Positions 28,546 to 39,001 are shown, counted from the stretch's first letter. The stretch: DNA of 64,000 bases from an uncultured Erythrobacter sp. (GCA_947499095.1 CANMMR010000007.1:171639-235638), one strand, 5' to 3'. Numbers and translations: made by a program. The notes: a model not told the origin generated them from the sequence alone.

Positions 28546-29835
28546 TTGGCCAACGTCACCGTGATCGGCGCCCAGTGGGGCGATGAGGGCAAGGGCAAGA
28601 TCGTCGACTGGCTGGCCAGCCGCGCCGATGCCGTCGTGCGTTTCCAGGGCGGGCACAATGCCGGCCACACGCTGGTGATCGACGGCACCACCTATAAGCT
28701 ATCCTTGCTGCCGAGCGGCATCGTCTCCGGCACGCTGAGCGTAATCGGCAATGGCGTCGTGCTCGACCCCTGGGCGCTCAAATCCGAGATCGAGAAGGTT
28801 GAGGGGCAGGGTGTGAAGGTCACGGCCGACAATCTCGCCGTGGCGGACAATTGCCCGCTGATCCTGCCGATCCACCGCGACCTCGATGGCCTGCGCGAAG
28901 CAGCCGCCGGTTCGGGCAAGATCGGCACCACGGGCCGCGGCATCGGCCCGGCGTACGAGGACAAGGTCGGCCGCCGCGCGATCCGCGTGTGCGACCTGGC
29001 GCACCTCAACGACCTTGAGCCGCAGCTCGACCGCCTGTGCGCCCATCACGACGCACTGCGCGCCGGGTTCGACCAGCCGCCGGTGGATCGCGAGGCGTTG
29101 TTGCAGGATCTGCGCGAAATTGCCGATTTCGTGCTACAATATGCGCAGCCGGTGTGGAAGCGCTTGAAGAAGGTCCGCAAGGCGGGCGCGAAGATTCTGT
29201 TCGAGGGCGCGCAGGGCGTGTTGCTCGATATCGATCACGGTACCTATCCCTTCGTCACCAGCTCCAACACGGTCAGCGGCACCGCCGCGGCAGGCAGCGG
29301 GCTGGGGCCCAATGCGACCGGCTATGTGCTCGGCATCGTCAAGGCCTACACCACCCGCGTCGGTAGCGGCCCGTTCCCGACAGAGCTCGAGGACGAAATC
29401 GGCCAGGGGCTGGGCGAGCGGGGCCATGAATTCGGCACCGTTACCGGCCGCCAACGCCGCGTCGGCTGGTTCGATGCGGTCATCGTGCGGCAAAGCTGCG
29501 CAATCAGTGGCGTGACGGGCATTGCGCTCACCAAGATCGACGTGCTCGACGGTCTGGACGAGGTGAAGATCTGCACCGGCTATCGCCTGCGCGGACAAGT
29601 GTTCGACTACTTCCCCAGCCATGCCGCCGACCAGGCCGCGGTCGAGCCGATCTACGAGAGCATGGACGGCTGGAAGGAAAGCACCGCCGGCGCGCGCAGC
29701 TTCGCCGACCTGCCGGCGAATGCGGTGAAATACATCCAGCGCGTGCAGGAACTGATCGAAACGCCCGTCGCGCTGGTCTCTACCAGCCCCGAACGCGACG
29801 ATACGATCCTGATGCGCGATCCGTTCATGGACTGA
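28546..29835 (+). CDS. purA: Adenylosuccinate synthetase
   Basis: 429 residues. Joins IMP and aspartate with GTP, committing to AMP. Opens [21 protein letters not shown] with the P-loop [15 protein letters not shown], the catalytic-loop region and [14 protein letters not shown] are present. TTG 28546 is chosen because AAAGGA lies 6 bases upstream and the conserved N-terminus begins there; an in-frame GTG at 28498 would add 16 non-conserved residues. Divergent from DUF1800. Confidence 0.96.
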   Translation: MANVTVIGAQWGDEGKGKIVDWLASRADAVVRFQGGHNAGHTLVIDGTTYKLSLLPSGIVSGTLSVIGNGVVLDPWALKSEIEKVEGQGVKVTADNLAVADNCPLILPIHRDLDGLREAAAGSGKIGTTGRGIGPAYEDKVGRRAIRVCDLAHLNDLEPQLDRLCAHHDALRAGFDQPPVDREALLQDLREIADFVLQYAQPVWKRLKKVRKAGAKILFEGAQGVLLDIDHGTYPFVTSSNTVSGTAAAGSGLGPNATGYVLGIVKAYTTRVGSGPFPTELEDEIGQGLGERGHEFGTVTGRQRRVGWFDAVIVRQSCAISGVTGIALTKIDVLDGLDEVKICTGYRLRGQVFDYFPSHAADQAAVEPIYESMDGWKESTAGARSFADLPANAVKYIQRVQELIETPVALVSTSPERDDTILMRDPFMD

Positions 29836-29854
29836 TTGCCGAGGCGGTGGCAGG

Positions 29855-30367
29855 ATGCGCGCCATGCGCTGGCTCGCCATCCTGTTGTTTTCGCTCTCGC
29901 TGCTCGGCGCGTCGCCCGCGTCGACCCAACAGGCGCGCGAAGGCGAGGTCGCGGACTTCATCCTGATCGACAAGTCCGAGCGGACGCTATGGGTCTATCA
30001 GGGCGCGAACGTCATCCGAACTTATCGCGGCTTGCAATTCGGCGACCGGCCGATCGGCCACAAGCAATTCGAGGGCGACGAACGCACGCCCGAAGGCCGC
30101 TATACGATCACCTATGGCAACCAGCAGTCGAGCTATTTCCTGTCGCTCTACATCGATTATCCCAACGCGTCCGACCGCGCCTATGCGCGGGCGCGTGGTC
30201 GTTCGCCGGGCGGGCTGATCTTCATCCACGGCCAGCCCAACGGCCTGCCGAACGACCAGCGCGTGCCGGGCGACTGGACCGCTGGCTGCATCGCTTTGAC
30301 CAATGCGGAGATCGCCGAGCTGTGGAGCCTGGTGCCCGACGGCACCCCGATCGAAATCCGCGCCTAA
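29855..30367 (+). CDS. L,D-transpeptidase family protein (YkuD)
   Basis: 170 residues with a signal peptide (hydrophobic 7-20, cleavage near ASPAST). YkuD catalytic motif: His in IFIHGQPNGLP and Cys in GDWTAGCIALTN. Acts on periplasmic peptidoglycan or protein cross-links; no PG-binding domain. Begins 19 bases after purA. Confidence 0.9.
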   Translation: MRAMRWLAILLFSLSLLGASPASTQQAREGEVADFILIDKSERTLWVYQGANVIRTYRGLQFGDRPIGHKQFEGDERTPEGRYTITYGNQQSSYFLSLYIDYPNASDRAYARARGRSPGGLIFIHGQPNGLPNDQRVPGDWTAGCIALTNAEIAELWSLVPDGTPIEIRA

Positions 30368-30428
30368 GTCTTGACCTGATCCGCATTTGTTCTCATCCTG
30401 TTCCGTAGAAAAACAGGAGCGCGATTCG

Positions 30429-31406
30429 ATGCAGGCGGATTTCAGTTACGAGCCGGTGTGCAATTCCGCCGGGTGCCAGATCGGCGTGACCGTGCTGGCG
30501 GACCGCGCGCATATCCGGGGCGAGCTGCGCGACGATGCCGAGGCGGCGGGGTTCCGCGTGCTGCATTCCATGTCGCTGGCGGACTATGCGAATGGCGCGA
30601 TCACCGCTTTGGGCGATGTGCTGCTGGTCGATTGCGCCGAGGATACGGCAGAAGCGCTGGCCTTGCTTTCGCGGCTCGACATGCGGGCGGGCAAGGCGGG
30701 CACGCAGATGGTCGTCTCGACCACGATGGGCGCGCTCGATGCGATCTTCGGATGCTTTTCCTCTTCCGGGCCGCAGATCCTGGTCGATCCCTGCCGGTCG
30801 GAGCGGGTGATCGCGATCGGGCGAGTGCTGGCGCATGTGCCAAACCTGCGCCTGCGCGAATTGGGCGAGGAAGACCGGATGATGCTGCTGCGCCTGACCG
30901 AACAGGTAGGCCGCATGGCGGAACGGCTGGAGAAGACCGCACCCGGCCAGCGGACATCGGGCGGAGCGTTCCGGCTCGAAGCGCCGCAACCCGGCTGGCG
31001 CAGCGAGGACGATGCCTATGTGCGGCAGCGCCCGGCTACGAACCGGCCACGGCTGCCCGATGCAGGTCATATTCGGCAGATCATCAAGCACCGCCAGGCG
31101 CGTGCGCGCTATTTCGATGGCGACCTGTTCGCGGACCCCGCCTGGGACATGCTGCTCGACCTTGCAGCGGCGCGAGCGGAAGGAACCAGGGTCAGTGTGA
31201 CCTCGCTCTGCATCGCCTCCGGTGTCCCGGCAACGACGGCGCTGCGCTGGATCGGCCAGATGGTCGAAGCCAGGCTGCTGGTGCGGGTGGCCGACCCCGA
31301 AGACCGGCGCCGCGCGCATATCGCGCTGTCCGAAGAAACTGCCGATGCCATGGCCCGCTATTTTGGGGAGATAGTTGCCGTTTCGCCAAAGCTTGTGGTC
31401 GTTTAG
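30429..31406 (+). CDS. Winged-helix (MarR-type C-terminus) regulatory protein
   Basis: 325 residues. Residues ~15-150 look receiver-like in fold (VLLVDCAEDTAEALALLSRLD, QMVVSTTMGALDAIF) but lack a clear phosphorylation triad. The middle is a linker. The C-terminal ~100 residues form a MarR-type winged helix (SVTSLCIASGVPATTALRWIGQM then RRRAHIALSE). Start ATG 30429; an earlier in-frame start at 30387 lacks a ribosome-binding site. Targets unknown. Confidence 0.7.
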   Translation: MQADFSYEPVCNSAGCQIGVTVLADRAHIRGELRDDAEAAGFRVLHSMSLADYANGAITALGDVLLVDCAEDTAEALALLSRLDMRAGKAGTQMVVSTTMGALDAIFGCFSSSGPQILVDPCRSERVIAIGRVLAHVPNLRLRELGEEDRMMLLRLTEQVGRMAERLEKTAPGQRTSGGAFRLEAPQPGWRSEDDAYVRQRPATNRPRLPDAGHIRQIIKHRQARARYFDGDLFADPAWDMLLDLAAARAEGTRVSVTSLCIASGVPATTALRWIGQMVEARLLVRVADPEDRRRAHIALSEETADAMARYFGEIVAVSPKLVVV

Positions 31407-31416
31407 GTTCAGGACC

Positions 31417-32184
31417 CTAGGGGCCGCGCAGGATAACGGTCAGCCCTGCCGCGGGCGGATCTGCCGGCAGCGCAATGCGCACCGCATCGGCGCGGGCACG
31501 GATCAGTATCGGCTCGGGCGCATCGGGATCATGCAGCACCGTGTCGGCGCGTCCGAGAGCGCGTGCCTGCCGCAGCGTCAGGTCTTCCGGATCGTCGCTC
31601 GTCAGTGTGAAGTCCAGGACCTCGCCATCGGCTTCATGGCTTGCATCTTTCAACCAATCGTCCACCGCCATGGGATCGCTCGTCTCGAACGGATCGAGTG
31701 CACCGCCTTCGCCCAGCGCGGTGTCGAGCGCGCGGCGGCGGGTATCGGCTTCGGGATAGCGTTGCCGGATCGCTTCGCGTGCACCTTCGAGCGATTTCGC
31801 CAGCGCGCCCAGCGATTGCGGCAAGAGCGCTTCCATTCGCAGCCGCAAATGCTTCGCCAGCCCCGCCGAGGCTCCGCCCGTGCTCACCGCCACCAGCACC
31901 GGGTCGCGGTCGAGCACGCTGGGCAGGGTGAAGTCGCACAAGTCCGGCCGGTCGGCGACGTTGACGAGCAGGCCGGCGCGCTTCAGCCGCAAGGCCGCCG
32001 CCTCGGAAGCGCGCTCGTCCTCCACCGCGACGAAACCGATCTTGGCGTGATGGGCTTCGGTCTCCGCGCAGGGAATGCCACCTGCTCGCCTCACCAGACG
32101 CGCCTTGGCCTCGGCCATGTCCCCGGCGCCGACGACCACCACGCGCGTGCCTTCGATCCGGTGAAAGAGCGGCAGGCTATGCAC
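31417..32184 (-). CDS. Precorrin-2 dehydrogenase / sirohydrochlorin ferrochelatase
   Basis: 255 residues matching the CysG N-terminal half (Met8p-like). NAD-binding VVVVGAGDMAEAKARLVRRAG opens the protein, followed by FVAVEDERASEAAAL. Oxidises precorrin-2 and inserts Fe2+ to give siroheme for CysI. The SUMT half is encoded 30 kb away at 1889-2647. It sits 12 bases after lysA on the same strand. Confidence 0.88.
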   Translation of the reverse strand: MHSLPLFHRIEGTRVVVVGAGDMAEAKARLVRRAGGIPCAETEAHHAKIGFVAVEDERASEAAALRLKRAGLLVNVADRPDLCDFTLPSVLDRDPVLVAVSTGGASAGLAKHLRLRMEALLPQSLGALAKSLEGAREAIRQRYPEADTRRRALDTALGEGGALDPFETSDPMAVDDWLKDASHEADGEVLDFTLTSDDPEDLTLRQARALGRADTVLHDPDAPEPILIRARADAVRIALPADPPAAGLTVILRGP

Positions 32185-32196
32185 GGCGCGCCTGCA

Positions 32197-33459
32197 TCAG
32201 CCGAGCCACTCCGGCACGTGTTCCGCATCCATGATCGCGCTCGCCGCGATCCGGTCCGCAACCACCGCGTATTTATCGCCGTCGACCAGCACTTCGGCCA
32301 CGAAGCCGCGCGAGTTGTAGCTGCTCGCCATGGTCGCGCCATAGGCGCCCGCCGTGCGGAACACCGCGAGATCGCCCGCGACCAGCGCATCGCACTCGCG
32401 GTCCATGGCGAAGGTGTCTCCGGTTTCACAGATCGGGCCGACGATATGCGCGGTCATCCGGTCGCCGCTCGGCGCGACCGCATCGAAATCGTGCCAGGCA
32501 CCGTACATGGCGGGCCGCGCTAGGTCGTTCATCGCCGCATCCACCACCACGAAGGGCGGGCCGTTGCCGCTGCGCTTGGAGCGGATGACTCGGGTCAGCA
32601 GCACGCCGGCATTGCCCGCGATCACACGGCCCGGCTCGAACATCAGGCGCACGTTCCAGTCCTTAGTCACCCGCGTGACCATTGCGCCGTATTCGGTGGG
32701 CGAGGGCAGGGTTTCGCCCGCTTTGTAAGGCACGCCAAGGCCACCACCCAGATCGGCATGCGTGACTTCGCAGCCCGCTCCGCGCAGCTCGGCGATCAAC
32801 GCGCCGAGTTTGCCGAAGGCGGTTTCCAGCGGCTCCAGATCGCCGAGCTGGCTGCCGATGTGGACGGCGACGCCGCGCATATCGAGCCCGTCTTCTTCCG
32901 CCAGCCGCGCATAGATTTCCGCTGCCCGATCGAGCGGGACGCCGAACTTGTTCTCGCGCTTGCCGGTAGAGATCTTCTCATGCGTCCGCGCATCGACGTC
33001 GGGGTTCACCCGCAGCGCGCAGGCCGCCCGCTTGCCATGCCGTTCGGCGATGGTGGCGAGCTCGTAGCCCTCTTCCTCGCTCTCGATATTGAACTGCCCG
33101 ATGCCCGCCTCGAGGCCCTGGAGCAGCTCGGCGTGTGTCTTTCCGACGCCCGAGAACACGATGTCTTCCGGCTTCATCCCTGCCTTGAGCGCGCGCGTCA
33201 GCTCGCCGCCGGAGACGACGTCCGCGCCATAGCCTTCGTTCGCCAGCACTTTCAGCACGGCGAGGTTGGGATTGGATTTCACCGCGAAGGCGATGTGCGG
33301 ATTGTCAAGTTCGCCAAGCGCTTCGCGGAACACGCGGGCATGGCGGGTCAGCGTGGCGCGCGAATAGACATAGACCGGCGTGCCGACCTCTTCGGCAATG
33401 CGCGGCAGGGGCACGTCTTCGGCATGGAGCACGCCGTCGCGAAGCTGGAAATGGTCCAT
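32197..33459 (-). CDS. lysA: Diaminopimelate decarboxylase
   Basis: 420 residues, fold-III PLP enzyme making lysine from meso-DAP. PLP Lys in AFAVKSNPN, VHIGSQLGDL, glycine loop GGGLGVPY, EPGRVIAGNAG, and C-terminal PICETGDTFA with the active-site Cys. It is downstream of the small lipoprotein and argH on the minus strand, a classic proteobacterial order (argH-lptM-lysA). Confidence 0.95.
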   Translation of the reverse strand: MDHFQLRDGVLHAEDVPLPRIAEEVGTPVYVYSRATLTRHARVFREALGELDNPHIAFAVKSNPNLAVLKVLANEGYGADVVSGGELTRALKAGMKPEDIVFSGVGKTHAELLQGLEAGIGQFNIESEEEGYELATIAERHGKRAACALRVNPDVDARTHEKISTGKRENKFGVPLDRAAEIYARLAEEDGLDMRGVAVHIGSQLGDLEPLETAFGKLGALIAELRGAGCEVTHADLGGGLGVPYKAGETLPSPTEYGAMVTRVTKDWNVRLMFEPGRVIAGNAGVLLTRVIRSKRSGNGPPFVVVDAAMNDLARPAMYGAWHDFDAVAPSGDRMTAHIVGPICETGDTFAMDRECDALVAGDLAVFRTAGAYGATMASSYNSRGFVAEVLVDGDKYAVVADRIAASAIMDAEHVPEWLG

Positions 33460-33522
33460 GGCCAGCGCCTCTGCCGAATTCGGGAAGGCGAGTCGAGCAA
33501 GCTGTGCTTTTCGGCTGAGAAC

Positions 33523-33759
33523 CTACTCGGGCGGCAGGTCGAAGGGATCGTCCTCGCGCTCTTCGGAGCGGGTGCGCAGTTCTACCGAACGATCGGGCGC
33601 GGCCTGCGGATCGAGCACGAGCAGCTCGTCTGCGCTCGGCTGGACTTCTGCGCCATAGGGAGCGGGCGGCAGGGCGGCGCCCTCGACCGGCGCGAGGTCG
33701 GCCTTCTGGCCGCAGGCGGCGAGCGCGAGCGCGCACACAAGGATCGGCAATCTGTTCAT
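33523..33759 (-). CDS. Small lipoprotein, LptM-like
   Basis: 78 residues. Signal peptide with lipobox LAAC at residue ~16, then an acidic Pro-rich tail. It lies directly after argH and 63 bases before lysA, the position of LptM (YifL) in many proteobacteria, where it helps LptD maturation. Assignment rests on lipobox and position rather than strong sequence identity. Confidence 0.75.
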   Translation of the reverse strand: MNRLPILVCALALAACGQKADLAPVEGAALPPAPYGAEVQPSADELLVLDPQAAPDRSVELRTRSEEREDDPFDLPPE

Positions 33760-35172
33760 CTACTCATCCATTCCCAGCGCCTTGCGAGCGGCGTGAACCT
33801 GCGCCTTTACCTGTTCGGGCGCGGTTCCGCCATAGGAGCAGCGCGAGGCGACCGAGGCATCGACCGAGAGCGCCTCATATACGCGCTCGTCGATCCGTTC
33901 GTCGATCGCCTTGAGCACATCCAGCGGCAGCTGGTCGAGCGCCACGCCGTCGTTTTCTGCGCGCTTCACGGCAGCGCCGGTGATGTGGTGCGCCTCGCGG
34001 AAGGGAATGTCGCCTTCGCGCACCAGCCAGTCGGCAAGGTCGGTGGCGGTGGCATAGCCAAGTTCGGCCGCTTCGCGCATGCGTCCGGTCCTGAAGTCGC
34101 TGTCCGCCACCATGCCGGTCATCGCGGCGATGCTCAGCGCCATCAGGCCGTGCGCTTCGAACACCGGCGGCTTATCGTCCTGCATGTCCTTGGAATAAGC
34201 GAGGGGAAGCCCCTTCATCGTCACCATCAGCGCCGTTGCGCAGCCGATCACGCGGCCCGCATGCCCGCGCACCAGCTCGGCGGCGTCGGGGTTCTTCTTC
34301 TGCGGCATGATGGAGCTACCGGTGGACAGCGTATCGGGCATTCGCACGAAGCCGAAGGGCTGACTGGCCCAGATGATGAACTCTTCGGCGAGGCGGCTCA
34401 GGTGCAGCGCACACTGGCTCGACGCCATCAGGTAATCGAGCGCGAAGTCGCGGTCGGAAACGGCATCGAGGCTGTTGCGCGTCGGCCGCTCGAAGCCGAG
34501 CGCCTGCGCAGTCGCCTCGCGGTCGATCGGAAAGCCGGTCCCGGCTAGCGCTGCGCTGCCGAGCGGGCTTTCGTTCATCCGCTTTCGCGCATCGGCAAAC
34601 CGGCTGCGATCGCGCGCGATCATCTCGTAATAGGCCATGAGATGATGGCCAAGCGTGACCGGCTGCGCGGTCTGCAGATGCGTGAAGCCGGGCATGATGC
34701 TGGCGGCATGCTCGCCGGCGCGCGTCACCAGCGCCTGTTGCAGTGCCAGCAATCCCGCATCGATCTGGTCGAGCGCATCGCGAACCCAGAGGCGGAAATC
34801 GGTTGCCACCTGGTCGTTGCGGCTGCGCGCGGTGTGGAGACGTCCCGCGGCCGGACCGATCAGCTCGGCGAGGCGGCTCTCGGTGGTCATGTGGATGTCT
34901 TCGAGGTCCCAGTCCTCCGGCACGCCCTCGCGCGCATATTCGGCGGCGACCTTGTCGAGGCCATCGGTGATAGTCACCATGTCCTCTGCCGTGACAATAC
35001 CCTGCGCGCCCAACATGGCGACATGCGCCTTGCTCGCTTCGATATCGTGCCGCCACAGCGCTTTGTCGAACGGGATCGAGGCGTTGATTTCGCGCATGAT
35101 CGCGCTAGGCCCAGCTGCGAACCTGCCGCCCCACATGGCATTGGAGCCCGAATTGTCCCGCTTGTCGCTCAC
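33760..35172 (-). CDS. argH: Argininosuccinate lyase
   Basis: 470 residues. Cleaves argininosuccinate to arginine and fumarate; fumarase/aspartase superfamily signature [12 protein letters not shown] is present, with [11 protein letters not shown] at the N-terminus. GTG 35172 is preferred (AGGGTG 9 bases upstream; starts [15 protein letters not shown]). ATG 35136 is the alternative. The 5' end overlaps the divergent TlpA gene. Confidence 0.92.
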   Translation of the reverse strand: MSDKRDNSGSNAMWGGRFAAGPSAIMREINASIPFDKALWRHDIEASKAHVAMLGAQGIVTAEDMVTITDGLDKVAAEYAREGVPEDWDLEDIHMTTESRLAELIGPAAGRLHTARSRNDQVATDFRLWVRDALDQIDAGLLALQQALVTRAGEHAASIMPGFTHLQTAQPVTLGHHLMAYYEMIARDRSRFADARKRMNESPLGSAALAGTGFPIDREATAQALGFERPTRNSLDAVSDRDFALDYLMASSQCALHLSRLAEEFIIWASQPFGFVRMPDTLSTGSSIMPQKKNPDAAELVRGHAGRVIGCATALMVTMKGLPLAYSKDMQDDKPPVFEAHGLMALSIAAMTGMVADSDFRTGRMREAAELGYATATDLADWLVREGDIPFREAHHITGAAVKRAENDGVALDQLPLDVLKAIDERIDERVYEALSVDASVASRCSYGGTAPEQVKAQVHAARKALGMDE

Positions 35173-35710
35173 TGTTGCATTCACCCTGGGTCTGCTTGTC
35201 GCCGCTTGCGATAGGGGGGCGCCGGACACCGCGCAAGAAAGCAGCACTACGCCCGCGCCAACCGGCGAGATCGACCGGAGCCAGGCCGGCACGCTGATGC
35301 CGGCGAGCAATGTGCGCGACCTGCAGGGAGATGTGCTGAACATGGGCGCACTGCAGGGCACGCCGGTGCTGGTGAACCTGTGGGCCACCTGGTGCGCGCC
35401 TTGCGTGAAGGAAATGCCGCTGCTCGACGAGCTGGCAGTCGATTACGATGGCGAGCTTCGCGTGCTGACCGTCAGCCAGGACATGCAGGGCGCGGAAAAG
35501 GTCGGCCCGTTCTTCGCCGAGCGCGATTTCGCAATGTTAGGGTCCTGGATGGACCCCGAGGGCGAGCTGGGCTTCGCCATCGGCGGCGGTGTCATGCCGA
35601 CGACCGTGCTCTACGATGCGATGGGACAGGAAATCTGGCGCGTGTCGGGAGATTACGACTGGTCGAGCGAGGACGCTCGCGCTGCGATCGATGAGGCGAT
35701 CGGCGGATAG
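35153..35710 (+). CDS. TlpA-like thiol-disulfide lipoprotein
   Basis: 185 residues, thioredoxin fold, with lipobox LVAAC at about residue 19. Active site WATWCAPC (CxxC), cis-Pro region MPTTVLYD. It would reduce periplasmic disulfides, for example for cytochrome c maturation. TTG 35153 is chosen because GGAG lies 6 bases upstream. An in-frame ATG at 35135 has no ribosome-binding site. Its 5' end overlaps argH head to head by 20 bases. Confidence 0.88.
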   Translation: MSRLSLTVAFTLGLLVAACDRGAPDTAQESSTTPAPTGEIDRSQAGTLMPASNVRDLQGDVLNMGALQGTPVLVNLWATWCAPCVKEMPLLDELAVDYDGELRVLTVSQDMQGAEKVGPFFAERDFAMLGSWMDPEGELGFAIGGGVMPTTVLYDAMGQEIWRVSGDYDWSSEDARAAIDEAIGG

Positions 35711-35728
35711 AAGATCGGTGAACCTTGG

Positions 35729-35758
35729 AAACTCCCGCGCTGTCGCTTGGGAGTTTTT
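35729..35758 (+). terminator. Rho-independent terminator after the TlpA gene
   Basis: Perfect 8-bp stem AAACTCCC (35729-35736) and GGGAGTTT (35749-35756) with a 12-base loop, running into a T tract on the plus strand. Confidence 0.85.
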
Positions 35759-35800
35759 CGGCCGACCCTGTCCCCCGGACAGGATCGAGTCACGAAAAAC

Positions 35801-35876
35801 TGGTGGGCGATGACAGGCTCGAACTGCCGACCCTCTCGGTGTAAACGAGATGCTCTACCAACTGAGCTAATCGCCC
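35801..35876 (-). tRNA. tRNA-Val (anticodon TAC)
   Basis: Minus-strand cloverleaf: acceptor GGGCGAT, D-arm AGCTCAGTTGGTAGAGC, anticodon stem-loop with loop TTTACAC, T-arm GTTCGAGCC, CCA encoded at 35801-35803. Reads GUA and GUG codons. Confidence 0.97.
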
Positions 35877-35974
35877 CAACCACGGGTGCCGCCGGTGTGG
35901 CGGTCCGCTGCACATAGCGCCGCAAATCTTAAAATCAATTGCCGAGATCGCCAATCGGCAGCTAGGCGGCGCGC

Positions 35975-36952
35975 ATGACGACCAGGCTCACCGTTCTCGC
36001 CACCGGCGGCACCATCGCCGGGATCGCGGGCAATGCGATCGCGCAGGATTATCGCGCGGGCGAGATCGGGATCGAGGAGTATCTCGAACGCGTGGGCGGA
36101 TTGGGGCTGGAAGCGGAGCTTTCGGGTCGCCAGATCGCCAATATCGATTCGGCGGATATCGGCCCGCTGGTGTGGAACCCGCTGCACCGGGCGATCCTGG
36201 AGGCGCTGGACGATCCGGATTGTTCGGGCGTAATCGTGACCCATGGCACCGATACGCTGGAGGAGACGGCCTTCCTGCTCGACCTGACGCTTCCTTCGAC
36301 CAAGCCGGTGGTCGTTGTGGGCGCAATGCGACCGGCAGACGCGGTTGGCTATGACGGGCTGAGGAACTTCGCCAACGCCGTGCGCGTGGCTTGCGACGCA
36401 AATGCAGCAGGCCGCGGCACGTTGGTGGTTATGGGAGACCGCGTGTTCGCTGCGCGCGATGTTCGCAAGGTCCGCACGCGCGGTTCGGAAGCGTTCCGCG
36501 GTTTCCCGCGCGAATCGATTGCGCTGGTCACACCCGGCACCCTCGAATGGTTCGGTGCGCCTTGGGGCGACCGCGAGGAGGCGCGCTTTGCGTGGTGCGA
36601 CGATTTGCCGGAGGTGGCGATCGTCTATGTTCACGCCGGGCAGGATGCCGAAGCAGTGAAGTGTCAGCTGGGCGAAGCCACACGCGGCATCGTCGTCGCG
36701 GGCGTCGGAGAGGGAAATATGCCCGAACCCGTGCGTCAGGTGCTAGTCCAGGCCGCAGCGTCAAGCGTCGCGGTGGTGCGCGCGAGCCGCGCCGACGAAG
36801 GGCTGGTCGATCGCGAGCCGGAGGACGACGCCAACGGCTTCGTCGCGGCTCGCGCGCTCAATCCGCAGAAGGCGCGCATCCTCCTGCAATTGCTGCTGGC
36901 GAGCGGCGAGACCGATCCCGCCGCCCTCCAGCGCGCATTCGACGGCCGCTGA
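35975..36952 (+). CDS. Asparaginase
   Basis: 325 residues, bacterial-type L-asparaginase. Both threonine motifs are present: VLATGGTIAGIAG at the N-terminus and VTHGTDTLEETAF around residue 90; the catalytic Lys follows in VVGAMRPADAVGYDG. No signal peptide, so it is probably cytoplasmic. Converges on the oxidoreductase gene with a 3-base gap. Confidence 0.92.
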   Translation: MTTRLTVLATGGTIAGIAGNAIAQDYRAGEIGIEEYLERVGGLGLEAELSGRQIANIDSADIGPLVWNPLHRAILEALDDPDCSGVIVTHGTDTLEETAFLLDLTLPSTKPVVVVGAMRPADAVGYDGLRNFANAVRVACDANAAGRGTLVVMGDRVFAARDVRKVRTRGSEAFRGFPRESIALVTPGTLEWFGAPWGDREEARFAWCDDLPEVAIVYVHAGQDAEAVKCQLGEATRGIVVAGVGEGNMPEPVRQVLVQAAASSVAVVRASRADEGLVDREPEDDANGFVAARALNPQKARILLQLLLASGETDPAALQRAFDGR

Positions 36953-36955
36953 ACG

Positions 36956-38068
36956 TCACCCGTTCGGCGTGACCAGATACTTCTCGCCGGTCTTCATCTG
37001 GCGATAGTCGAGGATCGCGTCCTTCTTCAGCATGCCCTCGAGATCGACCTTGGTCTTGTAGCTGCTGGCGAAGGTGGTCGTGAGGTTGTCGAGCACGCGC
37101 TTGCGCATGCGGCCGACGGTTTCCATGCCCGCTGTCTGCAGGAATGGCGTCAGCAGCCAGCCCGACAGCGTCCAGCCGAAGCCATAGCTTGGCGTCAGCG
37201 TGGTCGGGCCGAAGTCCAGGCGGCCGTAGATGAACATGCGCTTCTGCTGATTGGAGCCATAGCGCGAATATTCGGTCATCTTGCCGACCGCGACCTGCTC
37301 CATGGCCTTGAAACAATGATCGACCATCTTGCCGCCACCGATCGGATCGAAGCCGTAGAAGGCGTCGGTCTCGTCTATCGCGGATTTGAGCTGGTCCATG
37401 AAATCGTCGTCCGACGAATTCACCACATGGCTCGCGCCGAGGCCCTTCAGCAGTTCGACCTGATCGTCCTTGCGCACGATGTTGACGAGGCCGAGGCCGT
37501 CTTCCTGGCAGATCTTCACCAGCATCTGGCCAAGGTTCGAAGCGCCGACGGTGTGGAGGATGGATTTCGCGCCGTCCATCTTCGCATTCTCGGCAAAACC
37601 CAGCGCGGTCATTGGATTGACGAAGCTCGACGCGCCGTCCTCTGCGCTGTGATCACCCAGCGGCAGGCACATGGCGGCATCGGCGATGGCGTATTCGGAA
37701 TAGGCGCTACCCGGAACGCAGGCGACGCGTTGGCCCATCAGCGCCTTGGCCATGTCGCTATCGCCCGTGGCAACGACCGTGCCCGCGCCCTCGTTGCCTG
37801 CCGGTAGACGCTGGCCGTGGCGCGCTTTCTGGCCGCTGTTGAACGGCTCCGGCATTGTGGCGACGACCTTGCCCGGCGAATAGTCTGCATTCTCGAAATC
37901 GGCGGCACCGGTCAGGATCGCGAGATCCGACGGGTTGATCGGCGCGGCCTCCATCTTGACGAGGACCTGGTTGCCCGACGGATCGGGGAAGGTTGTGTCC
38001 TCCAGCTCGAGAGTGAGCGTGCCGTCGCTCGTCAGCGTGGTGAAAAGCTGCTTGCCAGTGTAGGCCAT
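36956..38068 (-). CDS. MDR-superfamily (zinc-type) dehydrogenase
   Basis: 370 residues, medium-chain dehydrogenase/reductase. GroES-like N-terminal half (VLVKMEAAPINPSDLAIL) and NAD(P)-binding half with VGASNLGQMLVKICQEDGLG. A clear structural zinc Cys cluster is absent, so it may be a quinone-oxidoreductase-type enzyme. Substrate unknown. The C-terminus contains the frame TEYSRYGSNQQKRMFIYG. Confidence 0.85.
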   Translation of the reverse strand: MAYTGKQLFTTLTSDGTLTLELEDTTFPDPSGNQVLVKMEAAPINPSDLAILTGAADFENADYSPGKVVATMPEPFNSGQKARHGQRLPAGNEGAGTVVATGDSDMAKALMGQRVACVPGSAYSEYAIADAAMCLPLGDHSAEDGASSFVNPMTALGFAENAKMDGAKSILHTVGASNLGQMLVKICQEDGLGLVNIVRKDDQVELLKGLGASHVVNSSDDDFMDQLKSAIDETDAFYGFDPIGGGKMVDHCFKAMEQVAVGKMTEYSRYGSNQQKRMFIYGRLDFGPTTLTPSYGFGWTLSGWLLTPFLQTAGMETVGRMRKRVLDNLTTTFASSYKTKVDLEGMLKKDAILDYRQMKTGEKYLVTPNG

Positions 38069-38149
38069 CCTTGTCCCTTTCGTTGCATCGTGAAACGTGT
38101 CTCCGACCCGCTACGCTTACCGATCCGGCTTGGCTAGGGTGCCGCAACG

Positions 38150-38899
38150 TCAAGCGTCGCCGGGATAGGTCGCCTCGACGAAGTAGAGGCCATGCGGCGG
38201 TGCGTTGAGGCCGAGCGCCTGGCGGGCCTTCGCTTCCAGCGCCTCGGCCACCTGTTCCTCGCGCCACCGGCCCATGCCGACCAGCGCGAGGCAGCCGACC
38301 ATGCTGCGCACCTGATGGTGGAGGAAGCTGCGCGCAGCGGCGTGGATGCGGACCTCCTCGCCCTCTCGCTCCACATCCAGCCGGTCGAGTGTCTTGACCG
38401 GGCTGTCCGACTGGCAATGGACCGAGCGGAAGGTGGTGAAATCGTGCAGGCCCACCAGCGCTTGCGCTGCGCGGTGCATGGCCTCGTGGTCGAGCGGTGT
38501 GCCGACCTGCCACAGCCGGTCCTTCTCCAGCGTCAGCGGCGCGCGGCGATTGGCGATGCGGTAGACATAGCTGCGACTGGTGCAGGAAAAGCGGGCGTGC
38601 CAGTCGTCGGGCACGATCTCGCAATGGGTCACCGCGATCGGATCGGGTCGCAGATGCGCGTTGAGGGCTTCCATCAGGCGGAAGGGCGCGATCTCCTTGG
38701 CGATATCCATATGGCTGCGCATCGCGCGGGCGTGGACGCCGGTGTCGGTGCGGCCTGCGCTGTGCAGGCGCACGTCCTCTCCGGTAATCCGCTGTGCCGC
38801 CTCTTCGACCGCCTGTTGCACGCTCGGCCCGTCCTTCTGGCGCTGGAGGCCGAAGAACGGCGTGCCGTCGAATTCGAGGGTGAGGGCGAAGCGGGTCAT
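38150..38899 (-). CDS. truA: tRNA pseudouridine synthase A
   Basis: 249 residues. Modifies U38-U40 of the tRNA anticodon stem. Catalytic Asp in [26 protein letters not shown] core and [11 protein letters not shown] are conserved. Follows fmt on the minus strand after a REP doublet, the common fmt-truA order. Confidence 0.95.
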   Translation of the reverse strand: MTRFALTLEFDGTPFFGLQRQKDGPSVQQAVEEAAQRITGEDVRLHSAGRTDTGVHARAMRSHMDIAKEIAPFRLMEALNAHLRPDPIAVTHCEIVPDDWHARFSCTSRSYVYRIANRRAPLTLEKDRLWQVGTPLDHEAMHRAAQALVGLHDFTTFRSVHCQSDSPVKTLDRLDVEREGEEVRIHAAARSFLHHQVRSMVGCLALVGMGRWREEQVAEALEAKARQALGLNAPPHGLYFVEATYPGDA

Positions 38900-38910
38900 G
38901 CCCTCAAGCC

Positions 38911-38986
38911 GTCATCCCAGCGAACGCTGGGATCGCTTTCGGACTGGCGCTCCGCTGCGACCGATCCCAGCTTCCGCTGGGATGAC
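38911..38986. repeat. Inverted REP doublet between fmt and truA
   Basis: GTCATCCCAGCGAACGCTGGG (from 38911) faces GATCCCAGCTTCCGCTGGGAT (38964 on) 30 bases later in opposite orientation. Each is a hairpin and the pair is itself an inverted repeat, a BIME/REPIN-like arrangement. Same family as 19749, 43549 and 43891. Confidence 0.8.
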
Positions 38987-39001
38987 GAAAGGGAGCAAAG
39001 G

